A stretch of DNA of 64,000 bases from Dichetophora obliterata (taxonomy: Eukaryota; Arthropoda; Insecta; Diptera; Sciomyzidae): contig OY986438.1 in assembly GCA_963920525.1 (NCBI GenBank), forward strand, positions 78,974,177 through 79,038,176, read 5' to 3'. The first letter of the stretch is position 1; the number at the start of each line of letters is the position of its first letter. A program made the position numbers and the translations under genes. Shown here piece after piece: positions 45,287-56,219 of this stretch. The notes beneath the pieces were generated by a model. The model searched no databases. It was not told the origin of the DNA and saw only the letters and a list, made by a program, of their open reading frames with translations.

Positions 45287-45546
45287 CAGGCGCGGATCCA
45301 AGGGGGTAACGGGGGTCATGACCCCCCAAAACAACCTGCATTTAAAAAAATAGAGCTGAAACAATATTTTGCAAACCGAAAAACAAAAAAAAACAAACGA
45401 AAAAAACTAGTTTGTACAAACTTAAAAACTTGAAACAAACCAAACGACCAAAATTAACTTACTTTTTTGCACTCTGAACTTTGTTTTTTACGGGTTGTTT
45501 ACTATCCTGTGACCCCCTCCAGAAAAAAATTCTAGATCCGCGCCTG
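45287..45546. mobile_element. 260-bp hAT-type MITE nested in the hAT element
   Basis: Ends CAGGCGCGGATCCAAGGGGG and (reverse complement) CAGGCGCGGATCTAGAATTT are inverted. Perfect 8-bp duplication AACACACA at 45279-45286 and 45547-45554. No ORF. Confidence 0.92.
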
Positions 45547-45861
45547 AACACACAAAATCTAGATCTTTTAACATGACCAAAAACAAAGTTATGACACAAT
45601 AACAAAAGACTCTTCCATTTAACTTATACGGCGATTGAATATATGAAAAACTGCTTATTAAGCGGTCATAATCATATATACAATTTTTGGGACTATGTCC
45701 TCTTTTTGAACGGAAAAATTTGTAATTTTGGATTATGTTTATTATTTGTAGTTTTGAATTACCAGAAAAGCATGATAAATAGCACTTATAGTATTTTTCA
45801 ACGATTGTGGGATGTGGTAATTCTCATGTTATTTTGTGAGAAAAATCTCTCGCGTGGGTAA

Positions 45862-46140
45862 AAAAAAATACCTCAAAACACCACAAAATACCTCAAATTA
45901 CTACGAAATACCACAATACCTCAAAATAACTCAAAACCCCTCAAATTAGATCAATTACGTGGTAAAAATACGAATTAAGGGAACGTTGCGTTAATTGAAT
46001 TGTTCAAATGACTGAATGCACTTGTTTGTGGTGGTTTGTATGTATCTATTTTCTTTTTGCTTTTTTGAGGTATTGTGGGATTTTGTGTTAATTTTGAGGT
46101 ATTTGAGGTAATTTGAGGTATTTTGGAAGTGTGGTAATCT
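45862..46140. repeat. Minisatellite of about 10-bp units in inverted arrays
   Basis: The left array (45870-45945) repeats ACCTCAAAAT / ACCACAAAAT with 10-bp period. The right array (46065-46125) repeats the complementary TTGAGGTATTT. Together they can form a long imperfect hairpin. Confidence 0.75.
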
Positions 46141-46195
46141 TGAGAATTAAATGCGAGAAAAAGGCAATGTTGGTGGTAATTCCATCTTGGGACAC

Positions 46196-46640
46196 TGCCC
46201 CTATCATGAATAATTTGTCGCCCTTAATCTCCACAGTATAACTGATAAATTGGAAGATTCACGATCGGTACTTTCATCATATAAAGGTATCTTATTGACT
46301 GAATATCTCCGGACGCGTTTGTATTCAGCCCTATCATGACAATTTTTCACCCGAAATAAAAAAACCGAGTCTCAAAGGCAAATCTCAAGAACATTTTGGA
46401 AAATGTTAATGCCATTTATTCATCAAACGTCAATATTCATGAGTGTAAAAAAATGTGATGTCTTTATCTGCTATATTAAAAATGAAAACACCCTTTTTGA
46501 TTCTGGACGAAAAATTATTCATGATAGGGCTGAATAAGAAAGTCTAAAAAGGAAGAAACCTTTACATGATGAAAGTGCCGATCGCGAAACTTCCAATTTA
46601 TCAGCTATACTGGGGAGAATTGACAATGGATTCGTGAAGT
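46196..46640. mobile_element. Foldback MITE, about 445 bp
   Basis: The two halves pair along their length: CTGATAAATTGGAAG, CGATCGGTACTTTCATCAT and TATTCAGCCCTATCATGA recur inverted at 46510-46630. No ORF. Sits inside the hAT element. Confidence 0.8.
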
Positions 46641-47077
46641 ACTTTTAATAAAAATAGGAATGGCCGAAAGAAAAATCGATGCATCGATTTGTTTTCGAGT
46701 TAACAATTTTTTAATTTGATTATCATTTAATCTTTCAATCAATCAATATCGATTTCAATCAATAGATCAATATTTTAAATCAATGAGATAATGGTAACGA
46801 TATAGATATTTTATTGAACAGATCTTTCACCAAGCAACAAAATGTTAAACATAGATAACTAGTTGAGGTATCGATTTTTTGTTTAGACAAACATTTTTTT
46901 TTTTGTTATGAAAAGAACAAAATTTCTAATCGCGGCGCTCCAGTTATCGCAAAAGTGCTTTTATATTTTTGCAGACCAGTGTTATTGAAAACATACGTAT
47001 TAAAACGTTCTTCACTTCGTGATTTTCAGTGATGGGTAGAGGTATCAGAAATAGACAAAAAATCTCTGGTCATCTAT

Positions 47078-47203
47078 GACAAAATAAGTAACATTTCCAA
47101 ATGTCTCTTATGCGAAAAACCTCTCATGGGATGTGTACTAGGGAATATCAAAAGGCATTACGAGAGTGTGCACAAACATAATTTTGACGATTCTTCATCA
47201 TAA
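47078..47203 (+). pseudogene. hAT transposase BED zinc-finger fragment
   Basis: 42 codons: DKISNISKCLLCEKPLMGC, then GNIKRHYESVHKHNFDD and a stop. The C-x2-C and H-x4-H pairs fit a BED finger, the DNA-binding domain at the start of hAT transposases. A stop lies just upstream. The catalytic RNase H-like domain is absent. Confidence 0.7.
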
Positions 47204-47699
47204 GGATCATCAAGAAGTAATCATACAATATAATCATATAACAACAATCATAACAAACCATCTCTTTTCATTTGATTGGGCATATCAAGTTTATTTACCT
47301 TATTGAAACATTATTTTTCCTCATATGCATATGTGCAGTCTACATTTGTATTTTGGTTTCATCTTTTCATGTCAGCAAGTGTACAAAAATACAACAACAA
47401 ACTTATATTTTGTCTAATAACTCTACGTACAAACGAACGTTTGAATGAACAATTCCAAACGAACGTTTGTTGCTTTTTGTTGTTGTATGAAAAATTCGTA
47501 CGAAAAAATACAAAGCTCACAAATTTATCAGTGATATATAAAAAAAAAAACGACGCAAGCAGAGCGTTCCTTTTTCGATTGCAAACGTTCGTCTGCTTTT
47601 AAATTTTTCGTTTGAAAAATTCTCACACACAGCAAAAACTAACGATAAGATCATATTTTAATCGATTGCGAACGAATTTTGCCACACCCTGATTTTTGA

Positions 47700-49488
47700 T
47701 ATATTTTATTTCAAAATATTAATACAAAAATTACTTCATCTAAAGCTCGCAATTTAATTCATGTGATTTATACAAAACTTTTAAAATTTTAAAAATATCT
47801 TCATAAGTTGTATTTTGTTTTTTAAATTCTTACAATATTTTTCAGTATGTGCTTATTTTGAATTTATATTTTAGTTTTAATATATATCAATATACGGAAT
47901 TCTGACCAGGAATCAATCAATCAATTGCAGCCACTCAAAACCTTCCCAACGATATCTTGAAAGTGAGAATAGCATTTGAAATAATTATGTTTTTATATGT
48001 AATTAAAAATAATTAATAAGTAATTACATAATTAATAAATGCACGAAAAACAGCATTTTAATTAATCTGAATGAAAAAATTTAACATTTCTTGATGCTTA
48101 ATAGAAGAACTTTTTCATTACTATTATTTCTGACCGTTTATATTTTTTAAACTACCACACCAGCCAATATTTTTACAAAAAACTTGATTTTAAGAGGTGA
48201 TTTTAAACCATTCCAGCTCACGGATGGTTATCGCTACAGCCGAAATATTTGGGGAATCATATATACTATTATATAAAATTCCTGACTACCTTATATATGA
48301 CATAGCATTCTTTTGCAAAAAATCGTCGTTTTGCGCAAAAATTGTTAAACTGTTTTTGTGTTTTTTTTTGCCCTATGATTTTTTTGGGCAAAATTTACTT
48401 CTACCAAAATGTTATATTAATTTTTAATGTCTCAAAAATAATTTACATGAAAAAATAACCCCAATATCTCTTTCCAATCAAAGGTTATGGCTTCAAACAA
48501 ATTTTTTTATACCATTGGCTATATTAATAAAAGTAATTTTCACATCAATCGTATTCAATTCCTGCTATCCACCTCGCAGTCATATTAGCATAGAAGTTGA
48601 TTGTTGACATATTTTTTCGCCAACTTGTGTAAATTAAAATCTTATTTTATAATATTGCAATTTTTTTGAGTCTGGTAACAACATTCGCAGAATAAAAATG
48701 AGCATGCGAATGAGCATAAAAGCAAGGATTTTCCTTGCTTTTGGCGATTGTTCCTCATGTCTTGCCTTGTTTGACATTCTTGTGTCGCAGACGTTCGTAA
48801 TCGGTAGCGCTCACACTCTAGGCATTCGTATCAACAGCTTTTGGTAACATGCATTTGCGCATTAATTTAAATGCAGGAAGCACATTCGGTGCTCGTTTAT
48901 TGACGACACAATCGAAACGCCATTTGAATGCACTCAAGCTGTTCTCTGATACATATGTAAGTCCGGTGACAATGCAATATTATGATAAAAATTTTTGCCA
49001 CACACCCTTTTACCGCCCACAAATCAATAAAAATGCTATATCTCCATAAGTTTTGAAAATAGAAGATGTTAATAATAAACCTTTAAGACTAAAAATTAAA
49101 AAATAAATAAGAATTAAAAAATTTTTTTAAAATAAGCTTTTATTTAAAAAAGACATGAACTAAAAAGAAAATAAATTTAAGTATTTATGTATATATAAAT
49201 GTAGGTATATTCTAGGTGCAGAAGACCCCTCTCTTGGTTACTAATCACCATAATATAAGCGTACGTAAATTGGTAAGTTCTAAGGACTTATACAAATTTA
49301 GAATTTTCCAAAAACATTAATATTTAAAAGCTTGAGGCACCGATGTCCGCGATCCGTTACACAGGTTTACTAAAGGGTCCGCCATCTAACTTTTTTTTTC
49401 AACTAGTGCTTATTTCGTGAATGGTAGGTAACACTTAGCTCATGTCTGATTTGACAGATAATTAGTTTTATCCTTCTGCTGAACGAAT
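47700..49488. other. Unassigned DNA with a dispersed repeat
   Basis: About 60 bp at 48427-48487 (CTCAAAAATAATTTACATGA, CCCCAATATCTCTTTCCAATC) recurs inverted at 62996-63064. No gene otherwise. Confidence 0.45.
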
Positions 49489-49857
49489 ATGATTGTGTAT
49501 ACGCTTGAACAACGCTGGGAAATATTGCGACATTACTTTGAAAATCATGGTAATGTTGCAGAATGTGTGCGAAAATTGCGTACGGATTTGGGAAGAAGAG
49601 AAGCACCGTCAGCTCCGTATGTTCGTTATTTTGTGAAAAAAGTGAAAGAAACTGGCATCCTCATCGATAAACCAAAGCGTGAAAAGCCAAAAGCAGTGCG
49701 TACACCCGAGAATATTGCTGCTGTGGCAGAAAGTGTGCGTGAAGCGCCATCAACATAAATTCACCATCGTTCTCAACAATTGAACATTTCGGAGACATCA
49801 TTGAGACGAATTTTGCATAAAGACCTTGGAATGACGCTATACAAAGTCCAATTACTC
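49489..49857 (+). pseudogene. Tc1/mariner-superfamily transposase, N-terminal fragment
   Basis: Starts MIVYTLEQRWEILRHYFENH, a helix-turn-helix with VRKLRTDLGRREAPSAPYV. The next block, TPENIAAVAESVREAPST, is followed by a TAA. The reading continues past it as IHHRSQQLNISETSLRRIL and LGMTLYKVQL. The block order matches the element at 29116-30415. Catalytic domain missing. The junction at about 49858 is abrupt. Confidence 0.8.
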
Positions 49858-49869
49858 TAGCTTTAACCA

Positions 49870-50240
49870 ACTCCCTGCATATTTTGGCTGCATTTTTGCT
49901 GATAACGTTTGCTTTTTGAACAAATGCAACAGCTGTGACAGTTGAAGATTTGGAAGTTTTTAACATATCTGGTTTTTCGAAGTCTTCATCATATTCAGCA
50001 TTTGGCACTGGTCTTCTTCGAATGATTTTGTTGAGTTCGAATCGTTTTGATTTTTTTGACAGCTAATTGTATTCATTGCTGCTTGTGTTACTAGGCAAGC
50101 TTTTGATGGATGCACTTTGACACTTTTAATAGTTGTGTATCCAACTGCTCCATTTGCATTTTTCCAAAGTAAATGCAATTTTTTATCTTCTGTACTGAGC
50201 CTGTAACGGCACAAAATTTCACCGCGGCAAGTGGCTTTCG
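49870..50240 (-). pseudogene. Unidentified coding relic, two overlapping frames
   Basis: On the minus strand, CRYRLSTEDKKLHLLWKNAN (from 50214) passes by frameshift near 50030 into RRRPVPNAEYDEDFEKPDM, then AVAFVQKANVISKNAAKICR. Codon texture is coding-like. It abuts the truncated transposase on the opposite strand. I do not recognise the protein. It may be a gene fragment or part of another transposon. Confidence 0.35.
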
Positions 50241-50423
50241 ATGTTGGAGTTGTTCACGATGAGGTATTTTGGTACTATGATTTTGGTACAACATTTTCAA
50301 TCTGTACCACTTACCGTGAACGAAACTTTAATAGTATCTTGCATTTGGTTTCTAAATACCCAAGGTAATGTAAAATATGCAACATCGTGAATACCTCTAA
50401 TATGCAACTGCTTCAATTTGATC

Positions 50424-50682
50424 ATGTGACAGCTAACATATTTTCAAATGTGACAGCTTATATACTTTTCAAATGTGACAGTTGATATACTTCTTAAATT
50501 TGACAGCTGACCTTTCTTTTCATGTGACAGCTGACATTTTTTCTAATCTGGGTTAATTGTAATTTTTCAGATTTAACAGATGTTCAGATCTGACAGCAGC
50601 CATTTTTTTTTAACTCTGACAGCTGGCTGATGTTCAGATCTGACAGCTGCCAATTTCTTTTATGACAGCTGCCATTATTTGG
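50424..50682 (+). repeat. Array of TGACAGCTG motifs
   Basis: Nine imperfect copies of (T)GTGACAGCTGAC in about 260 bp, at irregular 25-35-bp intervals. Five contain the palindrome CAGCTG, an E-box. Could be a decayed minisatellite or transposon subterminal repeats. Regulatory use is speculation. Confidence 0.75.
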
Positions 50683-51039
50683 TGGCAAAGAATTGGTAGC
50701 AGAACACCCACGCAATATTCATCATTCTGCTCAACATGAGTCGCATATTAAATCACCGTCACAACAACATCTGTTGTCTACCAACACCACGCCAGCTGTT
50801 GGATTAAAGCAACCACCCTGCAGTCTCAGACATCGTGCACGAATATTTCATGATGATTTCTTTAACCCTGGAAGGACATGCTTATTTTTTATACATAAAA
50901 ATCGTGCTTCGTCGAATCGACTGCGCCATTTTTTATAATGATCCTACGGACTACCTTAATGTCATAATGTTTCAAAAACGCTTGTTTTTGATTATTAAGT
51001 TTATATAAAAACTAGCTGAACCCGGTTTGCCTCGCTACC

Positions 51040-51565
51040 CTCCTCGCGCTGTTGCACTTGGTCGTTATAATCCGCTTGTCCCATGAAATAAATTTGTAAA
51101 AACTTAGGATCTTCATCTGGAATTGACAATATTGATCCCATTCGGTGATAAATTTGGCCTTGAACTCTAAATGTTGGCATGAAGTTGTCTCGAACCACTT
51201 TAGTCGCACCAAACGATGTCATTTGAAAACACGAATTGTATTTTCGTATGTTGCTTAAGAAATATTAGGAATCCGCTGTTGTTCCTATGTAGTGGAATAT
51301 TATTATTTTGAATAATAATCATTTTATTTTTTCCTCTTCTTCCTTTTTTGAAGCCTTAGGGGCAAATTATTTATTTGTTCTTACCTGAAACTAACGATAG
51401 TAGTGGTTCTGGTGGTGATAGCAGTTCGGGTAAAGCAATTTTACCATTTGCGCAGCACATTCCAGGTGCTTCATTTTTATATTTCATAGCATTGCAGTAT
51501 TAGCAAACTTTATTCATTGGTCCAATGGCGACTAACTTATCTTCACTGCAATCAATTTCTGATGT
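51040..51565 (-). pseudogene. Helitron Rep/helicase N-terminal region, broken
   Basis: Minus strand: DCSEDKLVAIGPMNKVC, stop, YCNAMKYKNEAPGMCCANGK and ALPELLSPPEPLLSLVSG (51565-51385). After a gap comes MTSFGATKVVRDNFMPTFRV and GQIYHRMGSILSIPDEDPKF, FLQIYFMGQADYNDQVQQR (51222-51045). These are the conserved Cys-rich and Helitron-like N domains that precede Rep in insect Helitrons. The Rep catalytic and helicase domains are deleted, with the frame running straight into the 3' end. Confidence 0.85.
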
Positions 51566-51729
51566 GTAGTGGAATACAATCAGCTGTATGATGCAGGGCT
51601 TCGATGATGCTGTGATCTTCGTCTACGATCTTGTTGATGGTGTGCCTCACGTTGCTCTGGTGTCTCGGCAGCTCTTGATAAAGAGGATCAAGGTCGGTCA
51701 CTTCGTATGCGTGTTTGACGTTGAGTAGA

Positions 51730-52037
51730 AGTCTCGGAAGCCCTTGATGTCAAGGTTCGAGATCGCTGAATTTCTAAGCGTGTTTCGCTCTGAACAGCAG
51801 TCTCTTCGCTTCGTAACCGTGTTTCATGCTGAACAGATGTTTCCGAAGCCTTTGATGTTGAGGTTCGAGATCGCTGAATTTCTAAGCGTGTTTCGCTCTG
51901 AACAGCAGTCTCTTCGCTTCGTAACCGTGTTTCATGCTGAACAGATGTTTCCGAAGCCCTTGATGTTGAGGTTCGAGATCGCTGAATTTCTAAGCGTGTT
52001 TCGCTCTGAACAGCAGTCTCGGAAGCCCTTGATGTTG
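51730..52037 (-). repeat. 108-bp tandem repeat array, about 2.8 copies
   Basis: Nearly identical 108-bp units. Read on the Helitron coding strand they encode repeats like SETSVQHETRLRSEETAVQS with ETRLEIQRSR, resembling the repetitive charged region near the N-terminus of insect Helitron proteins. The high identity between units points to recent expansion or homogenisation. Confidence 0.88.
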
Positions 52038-53073
52038 AGTCAAGAATTTATTATTTCGTAAGAATATCCTATTGTGAAAATTTAATGAAGATCGGTCCAG
52101 TAGTTAAGACTATATTACGATTTTCAATTTTCCTAAAAAGGGATGTGGTCCCACCCACTTTTTTCCTGGTACGTATTCCTTATTATGCCAATACCATATG
52201 TACCAAATATCATCGACGTAGGTCAAAAAATGCCCAAAATATGGCGATTTAAATTTTTGGGTTATATGAACGGTGCCACGCCCCTTTGTCCAATCAAAAC
52301 TTTATATAGCCTATTATTTCTGCAGAGAAATAATAGGCTACTTCCAGAGTCACAGTAACATGCTGTGAAACTTTCAGGAAGATCGTTTTAAGGGTTTGGC
52401 CTCCTATAAAGCACAAACAAACAAACAGACATTCATTTTTATATAAATATACCATATTGAAAGCAGATTAATTATAATTAAAGTAAAATGGTACGAAAAA
52501 GGGGGATTTGGTAATAAAAAATCTATGGCTACCTTACCTGTAGATAAAAAGTATATAAAACTTTAGGTAAATACATATTACAAAAAAAGTATTTTGTATA
52601 GCAAAGATTGTTAGTGGTTTAAGTATCTGAATTATAAAAAGGGGGCGGTGAAGTGGGCGTGGTTCATAGTAATATGGCGACGTTAACAGTATTAAGAGCA
52701 ATATACTAACAAATAAAAAATAATCCGTTGGAAGGAACAAATTTGTACAGAGAACAAAAAGTTTAAAACTTAAATTTGGCGTGAAAAGGGGCGTGAAAGG
52801 GGGCGTGGCGTAAGAAATGTTTATTTCTACCTCGCTTGGAGTATAATGTGTATACAATTTGAAGTAAATCTGTTAAAAACTATATGGGAGCAATTACATA
52901 AGTTTAAAAAAGTGGGCGTAAAAGTGGGCGTGGTTGAAACCCTATTAATCATGCCAGAGTCCCAGTTAAATGCTGTGAAAATTTTAGGAAGATCGGTCCA
53001 GAGGTTTGGTTTCCTATAAGGTACAAACAAACAAACAAATAAGCAAACACACAATCCATTTTATACATATAGA

Positions 53074-53317
53074 TAAATAAAGAAAACAGTTTATATAATA
53101 TATAATGTTATTTAATAAAAATAATAATTTTCACAGATTGAGTTAGTTTGGATTGTTTTACAAAAGGTCCATTTAAAAAGATAAAATAATTATAATAAAG
53201 GCACATATATAAAATGGAATTTGTTGTTATTTAAGAAATAATGTACTTAATTTAAATGAGATCATATTTTTATAGGGTTGAGAATATATTATAGGCAAAA
53301 GGCACAAAGCTCTATTT
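53074..53317. other. AT-rich spacer
   Basis: Nothing recognised. Confidence 0.4.
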
Positions 53318-53997
53318 TATGATCCCCACACAAGCTCATATGGCATTTTGAGCTCTGATTTGTTCATGCGACCGTTGGAGGCGTTACAAAGAGCACATAT
53401 TTTCCTCTTCTTAGAATTTAATTCTGGAGGGTTTCGATCATTCCTCAGCCATAGACTATTGATGCTGTTTCGCACCGCTGTCGGCAAAGTTGGAATCCGT
53501 ATCCTATTATATAATTAAACTTTAAAAAGTGACAAGTGTTAATTATCATTAAGCCGACACGATTGAAGGTCTTTTGATTTGCTTAGAACATGTTGTTCGT
53601 ATAGATAATAAAGCATTAATGAAAGCCATATTCAGAAAAACATAAAATTGACATATTGGCTACCTGTTAGTGAACAGCACATAACGCTACAATGTGATCA
53701 AATGTATCGACGCCTCCTTAAGCAAGCGGTACATCGTTTTCGTCCAAGATACTTAAATCCTCTGACGAGCTTTATTCTTCAACGCTTTCATTGAAAGGGT
53801 CTTCTTAACCAGTCTCCTCATTGTTGTTGTAGGGCTCATCGTCCAAGTCGAAGTCCAGATTATTTTGAGAGTCCTCTGTACCTAATCTATCGTTGTTGTA
53901 ATCCAATTTATCGTCCAATACGTTGTTGTCGTCACAAATCGACAGAAATTTTTATATTTCCTCAACTTTTATTAATTTTTTGCTGCACAATGTCCAT
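53318..53997 (-). pseudogene. piggyBac-type transposase, internally deleted
   Basis: ATG at 53997 (MDIVQQKINKS, then a stop) opens a strongly acidic N-terminus (DDNNVLDDKLDYNNDRLG, LDFDLDDEPYNNNEETG). The frame then jumps directly to GGVDTFDHIVALCAVH near 53728-53675, the hallmark C-terminal block with the last conserved Asp. IIYTNNMF follows. The tail near 53320-53510 reads LPTAVRNSINS and KRKICALCNASNGRMN, resembling the Cys-rich end. The central catalytic core (two Asp) is missing. Several stops. Dead copy. Confidence 0.7.
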
Positions 53998-54143
53998 TTT
54001 AACTGTAAAAATCTGATATTATTACAGAAAATATGACAAATTTTCATATAAAAAGAATAACATAAGAAAAGAAAAAGTCACACAGAAGATATGCTTCGTC
54101 GTTTCGACGACGCCAATTCTTAAAAATCATACTTACACACTAT

Positions 54144-54596
54144 TTATTTGGATGAATCAGTATGTTTCGTTAAAATCGTGTAGGATTCATTCAAGCTTTC
54201 TTTCAGACTTGGACTACTGCCCAGTAGTTCCAGTCTTGAAGAAATCTTAAATGAATCATGTACGATTTTTCTTGGTCCTTGACGAAACATGCTGATTTGG
54301 CCATACATTTCATTGACGAAAATTTCATATAAATGTTCCAAATTCGTGCAAGACGCAATGCAGAAACGTCGGGATTTATCATGCACGAACCCAATATCGA
54401 AATATCTAGGAAGTTTCGTTAATGAAAAGTAGACAGCGATATAAAGAAAATTCGTCAAGGAATTAAAATCGAAACGTGTTTCTGGACCGAATTCAACGTC
54501 GTGCGATATATCTGATAGGTGATAAAAATATTTCATCCTCTCAACTCTATTGGAAATCGACGTAGTGTTAGTTTTGTAATGGCCTAACGCCACCAC
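54144..54596 (-). other. Unassigned 150-codon open frame
   Basis: An ORF in the minus frame with mixed, non-repetitive composition: VERMKYFYHLSDISHDVEFG, FLYIAVYFSLTKLPRYF, DKSRRFCIASCTNLEHLYEI, RQGPRKIVHDSFKISSRLEL. It is the longest unassigned frame in the right half. I see no transposase or viral motif. The final codons are followed by a GTGTGTAAGTATG donor-like sequence beyond the stop. Could be a decayed gene, an old viral insertion or chance. Confidence 0.3.
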
Positions 54597-54599
54597 ACC

Positions 54600-55500
54600 G
54601 TATGTTTTCCAGGTCGACTCGGGCAGCAGTCCAAGACCATTCCTTTACCACTGCCTTGATGCCACACAGAACTCTTGTTGTAGTGATAATTCGTTCTTTA
54701 GTCGTACGGCAGTTTTGAGCTGTGCAAATTTTAAACCAAATCTTCACCGAAACTACTCCATCTTTTAAACCACTAGCTATCACCCATCTTCCAAATCAAC
54801 ACAATGCTCATACATTTAAAAGAAACATCACCTGTGCTTTTACTCTACAAAACAGAAAAAAATTATACCAAATTGTTAAAAACAAACGAATTCGACAGCA
54901 ATGGCAACGACACCTAAACAGTGGTGTCAATGGCCGCATTCTAGCCGAAAAAGTGCTCAAGTAGCGAAGTAGCATAAAATATTTTCGCTATATAAATTGT
55001 GACATCTCAAGGAACATGTTCTGTGAGAGCATACCATTCAGCCCGAAAGTTGTGGAACAGTTCTTTCCGCTGAATGCAGGCAATGAATATTTAAATACTA
55101 TCAAAGAGTATATATCTATAAGAGTTTTCACTCGTCGCTCGTTATTTTTTGCTCGCTAATATTAGCCATCCATCGACAAAACAGGATAATTTGATGGGAC
55201 ATTTATTTTATACCCCTTCAAAAGTGCGAGTTTGTTTACATTTTTTTTTATATATTTTGATCATTTTGGCTGCGTGCACAAGGGAGCAAAAAGATCGGTA
55301 TTTTTTAATGTGCTTGCCTGTTTCTTCTTATTTGAATATCTGAAGATATATTGTAAATTTTATGAATGAAAATAAAATTTTAAAGCTTCTTATTTGCATG
55401 TGCATGGTTGCCGAATTTATTTTGTTTCCAGCTGGACATTTTTGTTGTGATTTTGTTGTAGCTATATTTTGGTTGCTGCTGCAGAGAAGGATTTTTAGGT
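54600..55500. other. Unassigned DNA
   Basis: A plus frame at 54722-54964 (RKKLYQIVKNKRIRQQWQRH) is basic and may be a coding remnant. A TGGCCGCATTC word at 54931 weakly echoes the MITE at 17459. Nothing firm. Confidence 0.3.
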
Positions 55501-55712
55501 ATTTCATTAGCTGAATAGAAAGACACAATTCTGATTCGGCTAATGAAATAATAATTGGATAATAAAAAAAATGTAGCAATAAAATAGAATTTGTTCAGCA
55601 GTATTATATAAATTTAAAGTAATATTTTAGTTGCTACTTTGGATACACAAACAATTTTTAGATACTTCATTAGCCGAATAGATAGACGGAATTCTGATTC
55701 GGCTAATGAAAT
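55501..55712. repeat. Two hairpin units, 163-bp period
   Basis: 55501-55549 and 55664-55712 each form a hairpin (CATTAGCCGAAT paired with ATTCGGCTAATG) around a GACGGAATTC-like loop. Flanks (TTAGTTGCTACT / TTGGTTGCTGCT) are also repeated, so this is a tandem duplication. Confidence 0.8.
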
Positions 55713-56219
55713 AATTATTGCTTAGTCAGGACTTGAAAAAATATTTATTAACGGAACAAAGTAATGCATTTTAAAAAGGTTTCCTCTGATTTATTTGGAA
55801 TATAAAAGAAAATACATACAAATAAAACCAAATTGATTTCAAAGTATTTGCGCTGTAGTTGGGTTCTTCGGCCTTATTTTCAAGGTTTATTTCGGCAATT
55901 TTTATTTATAATAAAATAATATACAATCATTTAAATTTTGTTCATGTTATTTTATAATATTTTTTTAAAATTACTTTACGTCCAAAGTGGACACCTAAAA
56001 GAAAGTTGTATTGCTGGCACGGGTGATTACGGCACTTGAAGTCATTTGAAGAAAACAAAATTTAAATATGTTATTGTTCTGCGAGTTTTCATTCTGGCAG
56101 GCAGTAGAATTAAATATTATTTTTAAAAAATGAAAAATACGATTAAATTCTGGAATAATGAAAAACATGTTGAATTTTATTTTTAAGCTACCGTTATTTC
56201 GTTGAACGAAATTAAATCC

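Larger units (their letters stand above)
44664..47691. mobile_element. hAT element, 3.0 kb, 8-bp target duplication
   Basis: Ends CAGGGTG (44664) and CACCCTG (to 47691), with perfect 8-bp duplication ATTTTTGA at 44656-44663 and 47692-47699. Subterminal regions on both sides contain AACGAACGTTCG-type motifs (44845-44920, 47430-47620). A BED-type zinc-finger fragment (47078-47203) supports hAT. Most of the transposase is gone, and two MITEs and a minisatellite sit inside. Confidence 0.88.
51012..53073 (-). mobile_element. Helitron, copy B (2062 bp) with helicase remnants
   Basis: Reads from 53073 (TCTATATGTATAAAATGG after an A) down to 51012 (GGGTTCAGCTAG before a T), the same ends as copy A. 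The first kilobase aligns with copy A, including ACCGATCTTCCTAAAATTTT and the CACGCCC-rich stretches. The remainder carries a coding repeat array (51730-52037) and RepHel fragments (51040-51565). Confidence 0.88.

Noticed and set aside
45870..46125. CRISPR array
   Set aside because: Ten-bp degenerate units with no spacers in eukaryotic DNA. A minisatellite.
51744..52061. Plus-strand 105-codon repeat ORF
   Set aside because: Opposite strand of the Helitron coding array. The minus frame matches the Helitron protein pattern instead.
54929..55083. Second copy of the TGGCCGCATTC MITE
   Set aside because: Only about eleven bases match at each end and the interior is unrelated.
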